A stretch of DNA of 46,116 nucleotides from Candidatus Babelota bacterium (lineage in GTDB: Bacteria; Babelota; Babeliae; Babelales; JACPOV01), in assembly GCA_022707425.1 (NCBI GenBank), contig JAKJAQ010000006.1, forward strand, positions 32,589 to 78,704, written 5' to 3'. The notes beneath the pieces were generated by a model. That model had not been told where the DNA came from, searched no databases, and worked only from the letters and a program-made list of their open reading frames with translations. How positions within the stretch are numbered: position 1 is the stretch's first letter; each line of letters opens with the position of its first letter. Shown here piece after piece: positions 34,790 to 41,853 of this stretch. A program made the position numbers and the translations under genes.

Positions 34790-34818
34790 TTTTTAGCTCA
34801 TGCGATCTTAATTGACAA
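34790..34818 (-). promoter_or_regulatory. Promoter candidate for TrxR-Trx
   Basis: On minus: TTGTCA (34818-34813), a 17-nt spacer and TAAAAA (34795-34790). The leader is about 25 nt. Its -35 box overlaps the -35 box of the opposite promoter almost completely. Confidence 0.45.
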
Positions 34819-34841
34819 ATAAATTAAGAGTCATGTACCTT
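34812..34841 (+). promoter_or_regulatory. Promoter candidate for the 11-Cys exported protein
   Basis: Perfect TTGACA (34812-34817), an 18-nt spacer and TACCTT (34836-34841). Start near 34848, leader about 48 nt with AAGG eight bases before the ATG. It overlaps the minus promoter of TrxR-Trx. Confidence 0.4.
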
Positions 34842-34895
34842 AATACGCGATTGTTAGTAATAGTATAAATAACTCCCTTATAAAAAGGCAAAGCG

Positions 34896-35498
34896 ATGAA
34901 ATTATTTTTCAAATTGTTCTATGCATTATTAATTGGTTCATCAATGAATGGTGTCATTCTTGCTGACACGGTCACACTTCCATGCGATTCTGAAAACAAA
35001 AAAAATGAATGCATGAATGATTGCTCAGCAGTAGATTGCGCAAATGAAATGAGACCATGCGAAGACAAAACTCCATGTTGCCAAATGCAAACAAAAAACG
35101 ATGAAGCTTCAACCGCTGTTGTTGCTCCAACAAGCTTAAATGCTCAAAATTCCACCATATGTTCTGTGGTAAAAAAAGTTGCACCTCTTTGTTTTGCCAT
35201 AGGCTTTCTCATGGCATACCATAAGCTTTCTGAAGTCGATGAAAAAATCGAGAAAAAAGCAACTGTTGCAACAACTAATACAAACTCAGCGACCGCTACA
35301 ACAACATCAACCGACGAAACCGCGAATAACGCGAAATCGGTGGTGAAAGCAATCAGTTCATGCTATAGCAAAACTATTGAAGACATAATGAAAGCTATCG
35401 TCGCTGTTTTTGCAACAGATATCATTAAAGAGTTCCTTAAAGAAGTAAAAAAGACCGGAACAGATTTCATTGCAGAAAATACATCTTTCGCCTGCTAA
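34896..35498 (+). CDS. Exported Cys-rich protein
   Basis: 200 residues. The signal peptide ends near Ile-Leu-Ala (about 23). The mature protein has 11 cysteines: seven within residues 30-65, including Cys-Cys, two flanking the hydrophobic stretch at about 89-107 (IC...LCFAIGFLMAY), one at about 155 and one as the last residue. A Thr/Ala/Asn-rich linker (125-150) and an amphipathic helical C-terminal domain follow. No family recognised. It is divergent from the TrxR-Trx gene with overlapping -35 boxes, so it may be a disulfide-bearing partner of that redox system; this is inference. A strong terminator follows. Confidence 0.85.
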   Translation: MKLFFKLFYALLIGSSMNGVILADTVTLPCDSENKKNECMNDCSAVDCANEMRPCEDKTPCCQMQTKNDEASTAVVAPTSLNAQNSTICSVVKKVAPLCFAIGFLMAYHKLSEVDEKIEKKATVATTNTNSATATTTSTDETANNAKSVVKAISSCYSKTIEDIMKAIVAVFATDIIKEFLKEVKKTGTDFIAENTSFAC

Positions 35499-35525
35499 GA
35501 ACTGCAAACAAAAACAGAACTATCC

Positions 35526-35556
35526 AACCCTCAGGTTTTAGGCCTGAGGGTTTTTT
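35526..35556 (+). terminator. Intrinsic terminator
   Basis: Ten-bp stem AACCCTCAGG/CCTGAGGGTT (35526-35535 with 35543-35552), a seven-base loop, and T to 35556. It lies 28 nt after the stop of the Cys-rich gene. Confidence 0.93.
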
Positions 35557-35595
35557 ATTTACCCCGTGCCATAGCCTAAAGCGAGCCCCCCCTCG

Positions 35596-35624
35596 TTGAC
35601 AGTTTTTGCCATTTCAGATAGAAT
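35596..35624 (+). promoter_or_regulatory. Promoter candidate for the FtsH-like operon
   Basis: Perfect TTGACA (35596-35601), a 17-nt spacer and TAGAAT (35619-35624), the closest match to the sigma-70 consensus in the window. Start near 35631, leader about 48 nt, AAGGG nine bases before the ATG at 35679. Confidence 0.65.
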
Positions 35625-35678
35625 AATTCAGTACAATATTTAGAATAAATGGTACGATAAAAATAAGGGTAAATTTTC

Positions 35679-38282
35679 ATGAAATTTTCTAGTAGAATTA
35701 AATGGGCACTTTATTGCCTTGGTTTCCTTACTGCGCAATCGGGCTTTGGTCCTCTTTATGCAGATGATCAAAACAGCCAAATACCATCACAAGAACAAGT
35801 AATTGAAGAAAAACAGGAAGAAACAACCGTTGCTCAAAAACAATTACAAGAAGATTTATTAGAACTTCATTTACGCCCTACGCTTGAACTCTATAAAAAA
35901 TTAGATTTTGTATTAGAACTTTTAGCGCAAGTGATCAATAACAATCAGGTGCGCGGCTGCAAGAAAACTGAAGCGCTTGAACACCTCAAAGAAATTCGAG
36001 GCTTAGTAATTCAATTACAAGCTGGCGCATCTCAATTTAATGATCCCAAAACTATTCAAATTCTCAATATTATTTTTGAACAAGTAGCAAAACATATCCA
36101 ATCATTAGTAAAAAATAGTTTTACAGAATTTAAACAACTCGATCTTGATGCAGCAATCAATCGCGCAATTGGTAATCAAGAAATTTCTTTTGATGAAATT
36201 CGTGCCTTTACTGAAAAAAATGAAAAATTACTGAAAATCGTAGAAGCTGAAGCTACCAGTGTTGGCCTTTCAAAATTAAATCAAGTGTACCGCCGCGCTG
36301 AAAAATTTGTTGTTGATCATCGCATTTTACCGCGCGCGGGATTAGCACTTTTAGGATCGGCATTTTTGTGGTTTTTAATTTCAAGCATTCGCAACGAACA
36401 ACCTAACCCAAAATTTGAACAACATATAAGATCTGAACTGCAAGATCTCGCAAAAATAAAAACTGCATTACAACAGAACGCAATACCAGAAAATGTTATT
36501 GCAGACACACTGAATCAACTTGCTCAAGCAAAACCAGATATCATTGAACCCGAAACAATTGTTAAAAGCGATTTTATCAAATTACTTCAAGGATACACGG
36601 GTGAGTTTCCGCGATTTGATGATAAAAACCATGTGGTGAATTTCGATAAATTAAAAGCACCCGGTACTATTGCCCTCTATTTAAAAGAGATTGGTATAGC
36701 TAATTTTATACTGCCTGCAATGCTTACCTGGAATATGTTTAGCGATGTTGCAAAAAACCAATTTAATGGTATCAAAAACTGGACCGGCAAACAGTGGGAA
36801 ATTCTCCGCAGCTATTTGCGTGGTGGACCGGTTATTCGCAAAATTGAAACCTGGAACCGCGATCCTCGTTACCGTTTTAGTGATGTGATTGGTAAAGGTC
36901 ATATCAAACAAGTATTAACACGCGTTGTTGAATATATTCGTGATCATGAACGCTTTGATCGCGCTGGTATTGTTCCTGCGGCCGGCTATTTACTCGCAGG
37001 CCCTTCACGCTCAGGTAAAACATTTATGGCCGAAGCGCTTGCTGGTGAAATTAAAGATGCATTGGCACTCAAAGGGATTACCGATAAATTTAATTATCTT
37101 AACTTCACTGCAGCTGAAGTACTTGAAATTGGTATTTCTAAAGTAATGGCTTATGCACAATTCAATGCTCCGTGCGTTCTCTTTATTGATGAAATCGATA
37201 TGCTCGGTGCACAACGTGACCGCAATGCACAATTGTTGTCTGAATTGTTGACTGCAATGAGTGGTGCAATGATGAGCAATGATAATTCTCGCCAAGTGAT
37301 TGTATTGGCTGCAACGAACGCGCCACAAAATCTTGATTTTGCACTGTTGCAACCAGGCCGTTTTGAAAAAACGTTGTGGTTCACTCACCCAACTTTTGAA
37401 GAACGTGCATTGTTCTTGGTAAAAGAACTTGATAAACGCAGCATTATGACCGTTGATCCTGAATATATTTACAAGTTAGCAAAAGAAACGGAAAATATTT
37501 CATTTGAAGGACTGCGTTCAATCATCATCACCGCGCTGCAATATGCGCGCGCAGAAGGCACCACACTTAATGCTGCACATCTTGAACGTGCATTTGATGA
37601 AGAAATTCGTTTAATTTTACATGAAGATCCGCGCCTTAGCCCGGAAGAAAAAAAATTGATTGCAGTGCATCAAGCAGGACATGCGTTAGCAGCTTCATTG
37701 CTCAATAGTTCACTTGCCGTTGCAAAAGTAACTATTTGCCCAGTAAACGTAAAACCTAAAGAAGAACCGGTGTGGATGAAATATGTTGATGAAAAAGAAA
37801 AACAAGAATCGGTTGAATATGGTAAAATGTTCACCATTCGCAAAGAACGTTCTGGCAATTTTAGTAGCCATGAAGATCTGATTGCAGAATGCACCATCGA
37901 TCTTGCAGGTTATGCAGCAGAAAAATTGTTGCTGGGCAACACTGCCTACACCTACCACCGCCACGATAATCAAAAAGCGTTGGCAATGGCAAAATACATC
38001 ACCTTTAAAGGGATGAAAGAAGATCAATTGCCAAAAGAAGTGCGTACACAAATGCATAATGAAGCGTACAAATTGGTGCAGGAGTGTGAGGCAAAAGTGA
38101 GCGAGTTGTTGTCACAAAACATCGATAAGCTCAAACTCATTGTCGCTGCACTTGAAAAATATTACATCTTAACAGGTGATGAACTTGAATATTTATTGAG
38201 TGGAAAAAAAATAGAATCTGAAATAGCTGCCACAACGGCAGCTGAACAATCAGCACTTGAAACTGCGCCTGCAGTTTCATAA
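35679..38282 (+). CDS. FtsH-like AAA+ protein with mutated protease motif
   Basis: 867 residues. An N-terminal signal or anchor (about 1-28), a helical domain of about 185 residues, a membrane helix (217-237), a linker of about 160 residues, an AAA+ domain and an FtsH-type C-terminal domain: the FtsH plan with enlarged periplasmic and linker parts. Walker A is G441-PSRSGKT448 (GPPGTGKT usual), Walker B FIDEID (D504/E505), second region of homology ATNAPQNLDFALLQPGRF with Q558 for the first Arg finger and R561 kept. The zinc motif is H664-Q-A-G-H668: the catalytic Glu of HEAGH is Gln. The third-ligand region (HRHDNQKALAMAK) is kept. It should bind ATP but probably does not cut proteins, so it may be an unfoldase or adaptor like plastid FtsHi. 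It heads an operon with two small exported genes. Confidence 0.92.
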   Translation: MKFSSRIKWALYCLGFLTAQSGFGPLYADDQNSQIPSQEQVIEEKQEETTVAQKQLQEDLLELHLRPTLELYKKLDFVLELLAQVINNNQVRGCKKTEALEHLKEIRGLVIQLQAGASQFNDPKTIQILNIIFEQVAKHIQSLVKNSFTEFKQLDLDAAINRAIGNQEISFDEIRAFTEKNEKLLKIVEAEATSVGLSKLNQVYRRAEKFVVDHRILPRAGLALLGSAFLWFLISSIRNEQPNPKFEQHIRSELQDLAKIKTALQQNAIPENVIADTLNQLAQAKPDIIEPETIVKSDFIKLLQGYTGEFPRFDDKNHVVNFDKLKAPGTIALYLKEIGIANFILPAMLTWNMFSDVAKNQFNGIKNWTGKQWEILRSYLRGGPVIRKIETWNRDPRYRFSDVIGKGHIKQVLTRVVEYIRDHERFDRAGIVPAAGYLLAGPSRSGKTFMAEALAGEIKDALALKGITDKFNYLNFTAAEVLEIGISKVMAYAQFNAPCVLFIDEIDMLGAQRDRNAQLLSELLTAMSGAMMSNDNSRQVIVLAATNAPQNLDFALLQPGRFEKTLWFTHPTFEERALFLVKELDKRSIMTVDPEYIYKLAKETENISFEGLRSIIITALQYARAEGTTLNAAHLERAFDEEIRLILHEDPRLSPEEKKLIAVHQAGHALAASLLNSSLAVAKVTICPVNVKPKEEPVWMKYVDEKEKQESVEYGKMFTIRKERSGNFSSHEDLIAECTIDLAGYAAEKLLLGNTAYTYHRHDNQKALAMAKYITFKGMKEDQLPKEVRTQMHNEAYKLVQECEAKVSELLSQNIDKLKLIVAALEKYYILTGDELEYLLSGKKIESEIAATTAAEQSALETAPAVS
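36978..37055 (+). repeat. P-loop segment duplicated at 38811-38888 (copy A)
   Basis: 78 nt encoding AAGYLLAGPSRSGKTF and the next ten residues of the AAA+ domain. It matches 38811-38888 at 66 of 78 positions without gaps. See copy B. Confidence 0.9.
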
Positions 38283-38298
38283 CGATTGAGGATAATTA

Positions 38299-38757
38299 AT
38301 GAAAAAACTACTTTTATTATCACTATTATTTAATGCATGTTGTTTTGCTCAACCTAATAATTGGAATATGCGTCCAACTTTTGATGAGCTATCTACAAAT
38401 GAAAAGCTGCTGGTTGAAGGATGCGGTGTACCTCTTTCTGACATTAGATTCCCTCATTTGAACAAAGTTAGTGATGAATTGAATTTAAAAAAACCACATT
38501 GTGCAACAGTTCTTGATTTTTTGACCCGTTACAACTCAAAAAAACAAGTTTTAGATGACCTCACCAAAGTATCGACACGCGAATTATTGCCTTGTAAGTA
38601 TCTAATACCCAATGAACTAATGGAACCATATCAGAAACGGTTCGAACAACTTCAAGATCAATTAGAATTTTACAAAGAACAAGTAAAACAGCTCGATCAA
38701 GAAGCAATTCAACTACTTGATAAAATAACTGCAGCAAAAAATCACAAGGATAATTAA
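38299..38757 (+). CDS. Small exported helical protein, first of a related pair
   Basis: 152 residues. The signal ends near Cys-Phe-Ala (about 17). The mature part shares with the next gene the order LLVEGCG, then PHC(A)xVLxFL, then a Gln/Leu-rich coiled segment (about 110-145) with QLDQEA. GAGGATAATTA precedes the ATG, 16 nt after the AAA+ stop. Its stop overlaps the next start by one base (TAATG). It lacks the P-loop segment of its neighbour and so shows what the unmodified family member looks like. Probably a partner or client of the FtsH-like protein, judged only by the operon. Confidence 0.85.
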   Translation: MKKLLLLSLLFNACCFAQPNNWNMRPTFDELSTNEKLLVEGCGVPLSDIRFPHLNKVSDELNLKKPHCATVLDFLTRYNSKKQVLDDLTKVSTRELLPCKYLIPNELMEPYQKRFEQLQDQLEFYKEQVKQLDQEAIQLLDKITAAKNHKDN

Positions 38758-39317
38758 TGAAAAAATTAATATTGTTACTTTTTAGTGCTGGCCTTTTTTC
38801 ATCTCATTTTGCTGCTGGTTATTTACTTGCAGGTCCTTCACGATCGGGTAAAACATTTATAACCGAAGCACTTGCTGATGAAATAAAACCTATAGAATTA
38901 TGCGATCGAGTTCTCGGCTACAGTAATCGACAACCCCATATAGATACGTTTAACAACCAAGTATTATTAGCTGAAGGTTGCGGAATAGCACATTCTTCTC
39001 GATCTGTTGGATACGATAAAAAAAGATATCCACACTGTGCCCAGGTTCTTGCATTTTTAGAAGAATACAGCAATCAACTTGCACAACTTGATCAAAAAGC
39101 AAAAGAATTACACACGGTAATTGAAGCAAACAATGTGAAATACGATAATATCATTGAATTCTATGTGCAGATTTTTTCTCAAGCTGATCAAAACAGTTCT
39201 GTTGAAGAAAAGATTCCATATAAACAAAGTCCCGATTCATTTAATGATGCAGCCATGGATCATTACATAAAATTCGCAGAAGAATTAAAAGAAAAAGGCA
39301 TCTCAACATCTGAATAA
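38757..39317 (+). CDS. Small exported protein carrying a copied P-loop segment
   Basis: 186 residues. The signal peptide covers about 1-18. Residues 19-44 (AAGYLLAGPSRSGKTF onward, to EIK) are 23 of 26 identical to the P-loop region of the AAA+ protein upstream. From residue 71 on it follows the neighbour at 38299: LLAEGCG, PHCAQVLAFL, then a coiled segment with LDQKAKEL. No Walker B, sensor or rest of an AAA+ fold is present, so ATPase activity is unlikely. The start has AAGGATAATTA in front, identical over 19 nt with the previous gene's start region. A terminator follows. The segment may be a mimic that binds whatever recognises that surface, or a chance gene fusion; see findings. Confidence 0.87.
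   Translation: MKKLILLLFSAGLFSSHFAAGYLLAGPSRSGKTFITEALADEIKPIELCDRVLGYSNRQPHIDTFNNQVLLAEGCGIAHSSRSVGYDKKRYPHCAQVLAFLEEYSNQLAQLDQKAKELHTVIEANNVKYDNIIEFYVQIFSQADQNSSVEEKIPYKQSPDSFNDAAMDHYIKFAEELKEKGISTSE
38811..38888 (+). repeat. P-loop segment duplicated from 36978-37055 (copy B)
   Basis: Aligned codon by codon with copy A there are 12 differences in 78 nt. Nine are synonymous and three change residues (Met to Ile, Ala to Thr, Gly to Asp). The frame is preserved and the segment lies directly behind the signal peptide. Confidence 0.9.
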
Positions 39318-39336
39318 TTTATTCACAAAAACTCAT

Positions 39337-39372
39337 AAAAGAGAGCAGCTTAAAAAAACTGCTCTCTTTTTT
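39337..39372. terminator. Bidirectional intrinsic terminator between convergent genes
   Basis: Stem GAGAGCAG/CTGCTCTC (39341-39348 with 39359-39366), extended by A/T pairs, with AAAA before and six T after. It serves the exported-protein operon on plus and rpiB on minus; the T-run touches the rpiB stop codon. Confidence 0.9.
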
Positions 39373-39817
39373 ATTTTATCGCATCAATTAATTCAATTCT
39401 TTTTTTGTAGCGGCCTTCTTTAAATTGCGCTGACAACCATTCGCGCACACATTCAAATGTTTGTGCTTGCGTCAAATAATCTGCGGGCAGCGCAATCATG
39501 TTGGCATTGTCATCTTCTTTTGCTAAACGCGCAATTTCAGGTTTCCACACCACCGCTGCATAGATGCCGGCAAATCGATTTGCTGTAATTGCCATACCTA
39601 CTGCGGTACCGCACAGCAGCACGCCACCATGTGCTTGTTGCTGCTGCATTTCGTGCACTGCAGCAACGGCAAAAACCGGATAATCTGACCGTTCGCTTGT
39701 TGGTGCACCAACATCGATCCATGAAACGGTGATTAAACTAAACTGCGTTTGTTTTTTTAGAAACTCTTTGAGTTCATAGCCGCGATGATCGGCACCAATC
39801 ACTAATGAGATGTGCAT
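39371..39817 (-). CDS. rpiB: Ribose-5-phosphate isomerase B
   Basis: 148 residues. It interconverts ribose 5-phosphate and ribulose 5-phosphate in the pentose phosphate pathway. Motifs: GADHRGYELK (D10, H11) at the phosphate site, SDYP (45), and the catalytic Cys in LLCGTAVGMAITANR (C69, E. coli C66). At the place of E. coli H99 (EHNDAN) the sequence is EDDNAN, so the ring-opening His is Asp102 here. GGAG lies six bases before the ATG at 39815-39817. It is 12 nt after the lipoprotein gene on the same strand. The substitution may alter activity or preference towards other aldoses. Confidence 0.93.
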   Translation of the reverse strand: MHISLVIGADHRGYELKEFLKKQTQFSLITVSWIDVGAPTSERSDYPVFAVAAVHEMQQQQAHGGVLLCGTAVGMAITANRFAGIYAAVVWKPEIARLAKEDDNANMIALPADYLTQAQTFECVREWLSAQFKEGRYKKRIELIDAIK

Positions 39818-39829
39818 TATATCTCCATT

Positions 39830-40525
39830 TTATGTTCGTAAATCATATGAAAGAATATCGCAATCTTTTTTTCTCACCGGCAACACCCATCCTTCTGGTG
39901 ATAAATACCAACGCATTCCTGCTTGGCGATCAACTTTTTTAAACCAAAGATCAATATATTTCGTTGTTGAATCAATCAAAAATTCGCCATCAATATCACG
40001 CGCATCAAATTTGACTAAATAACTCTTTTTAAAATTGGTAAGACGAATACCAAAGAATAGTTGATATTCAGGAGCAAGTTCATCAATTAATTTTATTTCC
40101 ACCGGTTGATAGACACAACCATCAATCTCTAAATAAATTGACCATACCGAATTTTTATCATTGAGTGCTGTTTTGCCATCATCTGAAATTGCTGCAAGCA
40201 GATAAAAAGAAATATAATAATTATTTTCTTCAAGTTGGCGGCGTTCAAATTCTTCATAGCGTTCGTCACACAATCCATGCTTTTGTGCATATACTTGAGC
40301 ATACATACAGCGTACTTCATCTGAAAGCCACAGCGCATCAAAGTGTGCTAAGGTGTCGAATTGATCATAAATATGCAGCGATCGAATATTGCGACGCACA
40401 ATGTTTGAGTCATACGTCAATTTGCGCCCTTGAGGAAGTTGTTCCTTTGCCCAATTAATGTACCGGCATCCGGGAAGAAACAAAGTAAACAAAACGAGCG
40501 CGGCCAAACCATTTGGTATCTTCAT
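39830..40525 (-). CDS. Lipoprotein, function unknown
   Basis: 231 residues from the ATG at 40523-40525. The signal peptide ends in the lipobox LPGC (Cys near residue 20), so the mature protein should be lipidated, needing Lgt, Lsp and the Lnt-like enzyme encoded at 4868-6205. The mature part is mixed alpha/beta with a His/Asp-rich early segment (SLHIYDQFDTLAHFDALWLSDE) and a basic, Trp-containing end. A longer frame to 40615 would bury the lipobox and overlaps the divergent gene; rejected. AGAGG precedes the start. It is divergent from a LolC/E-like permease, which fits a lipoprotein-handling neighbourhood. Confidence 0.85.
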   Translation of the reverse strand: MKIPNGLAALVLFTLFLPGCRYINWAKEQLPQGRKLTYDSNIVRRNIRSLHIYDQFDTLAHFDALWLSDEVRCMYAQVYAQKHGLCDERYEEFERRQLEENNYYISFYLLAAISDDGKTALNDKNSVWSIYLEIDGCVYQPVEIKLIDELAPEYQLFFGIRLTNFKKSYLVKFDARDIDGEFLIDSTTKYIDLWFKKVDRQAGMRWYLSPEGWVLPVRKKDCDILSYDLRT

Positions 40526-40569
40526 AAATGTGCCTCTTTTTTTTATGCTAAGGTAGAAGTTCGTTACGT

Positions 40570-40598
40570 AGCCTAAAAAAATAGTCCATTCTTGACAA
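40570..40598 (-). promoter_or_regulatory. Promoter candidate for the lipoprotein-rpiB operon
   Basis: On minus: TTGTCA (40598-40593), a 17-nt spacer and TAGGCT (40575-40570). Start near 40563, leader about 38 nt, which supports the short start at 40525. Confidence 0.45.
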
Positions 40599-40614
40599 GA
40601 AAAGATCATCACCA

Positions 40615-41838
40615 ATGTTTCATCTCATTTCTCTCCTTGCTCATCGTTATTTATTGGAAGCTACGCACCAGCGCACGCTCAATAGCATGGTAAAAATTTG
40701 TTTTTTTTCTATTGCCATCGCCACTGGTGCACTCGCGCTCACCAATTGTGTTATGCGCGGTTTTGAAAAAGCCACCTATCAAAAATTAAAAAACATTCAT
40801 GCCGATATTATTGTCGAATCGTTCGAAGAACCGATCGATCCGGAATTTATTGCCCAATTTGCACAACGAAACTCAAAAAAAATTGCTGCTTTTAGTATTT
40901 CAAAAACTGCACAAGCACTGGTTACTTCATCAAACACTCAGCGCGAATTGCCACAAGCAGTACTCATCAAGGGAATCGATCCATCACAAGAAGCACAGAC
41001 CACCGCACTGGAATCGATGATCATCACATCGCACAAAAGCAAGACATTACAAAGTGCACTGGACAATAAACGAATTGTTATTGGCAATAAATTGGCGCAA
41101 CTGTTGAATGTTACAATTGATGATACGCTTAACCTTTTTTTTGCAAATGAATTTCACACAAGTTCACGAAAATTAACACTTGAAAATAGCACAGCGCGCA
41201 TTGGTGGGATTTTTAAAACAGGAATTGAAGAGTTTGATGCGTCAATGATAATTATCTCTCTCGATTTTTTTGACGATTTATTTGATCAAGAATTTCCTGC
41301 GGCGGCAATTGCACTTTCTGCTGGTGTTGATGCAGAACAATACATTGCACAATTGCGTTCACAACTTCCTTATCAGGTACATTCATGGAAAGATCTATAT
41401 CCTGCAATTTGTGATGCATTGCGTTTGGAAAAATATGCCATGACCACCATTTTATCACTCATTGCTCTCGTTGCGAGCATGACTATTATTTCACTTATCT
41501 TCATGCTCATTAGCCACAAGCAGCGTGATCTTGCAATTTTACTTTCAATGGGTTGTTCTGTTGGCGCGTTACGATTTTTATTCGTCACTATTGCAGCATG
41601 CATTAGCATTCCTGCTTGTTTGTTTGGACTGTTCAGCGCTTATTGCATTGGTTTTATAATACGCAACTATTCACTTATTGAATTACCTGACGTGTATTAT
41701 ATTTCACATTTGCCGATCGAACTTGAACCACTTAATTTTTTACTCATTGGTATCGGCGTTATTCTTTTAACATTGCTAGCTTCTCTTCTTGCATTACGCA
41801 CACTAAAAGATCTACAACTTTCTTTGTTGTTACGTTAA
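40615..41838 (+). CDS. LolC/LolE-like ABC transporter permease
   Basis: 407 residues. The FtsX/MacB-type layout: a membrane helix near the N-terminus (about 26-47), a large periplasmic domain (about 48-270), then three helices (about 278-300, 325-350 and 378-400). The N-terminus LISLLAHRYL and the loop SHKQRDLAILLSMGCSVGALRFLF after the second helix (KxRDIAILxxMG in LolC/E) place it with permeases that pull lipoproteins from the inner membrane for transfer to LolA. No ATPase (LolD) follows; pgk comes next, 15 nt later. The ribosome binding site is weak. Whether it is LolC, LolE or a single LolF-type cannot be decided. Confidence 0.85.
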   Translation: MFHLISLLAHRYLLEATHQRTLNSMVKICFFSIAIATGALALTNCVMRGFEKATYQKLKNIHADIIVESFEEPIDPEFIAQFAQRNSKKIAAFSISKTAQALVTSSNTQRELPQAVLIKGIDPSQEAQTTALESMIITSHKSKTLQSALDNKRIVIGNKLAQLLNVTIDDTLNLFFANEFHTSSRKLTLENSTARIGGIFKTGIEEFDASMIIISLDFFDDLFDQEFPAAAIALSAGVDAEQYIAQLRSQLPYQVHSWKDLYPAICDALRLEKYAMTTILSLIALVASMTIISLIFMLISHKQRDLAILLSMGCSVGALRFLFVTIAACISIPACLFGLFSAYCIGFIIRNYSLIELPDVYYISHLPIELEPLNFLLIGIGVILLTLLASLLALRTLKDLQLSLLLR

Positions 41839-41853
41839 AAAAAGGAATTGAGT

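Noticed and set aside
40592-40597. Perfect TTGACA on plus just before the LolC/E-like gene
   Set aside because: Only 17 nt separate it from the ATG, leaving no room for a -10 box and leader; read on minus it fits the lipoprotein promoter instead.
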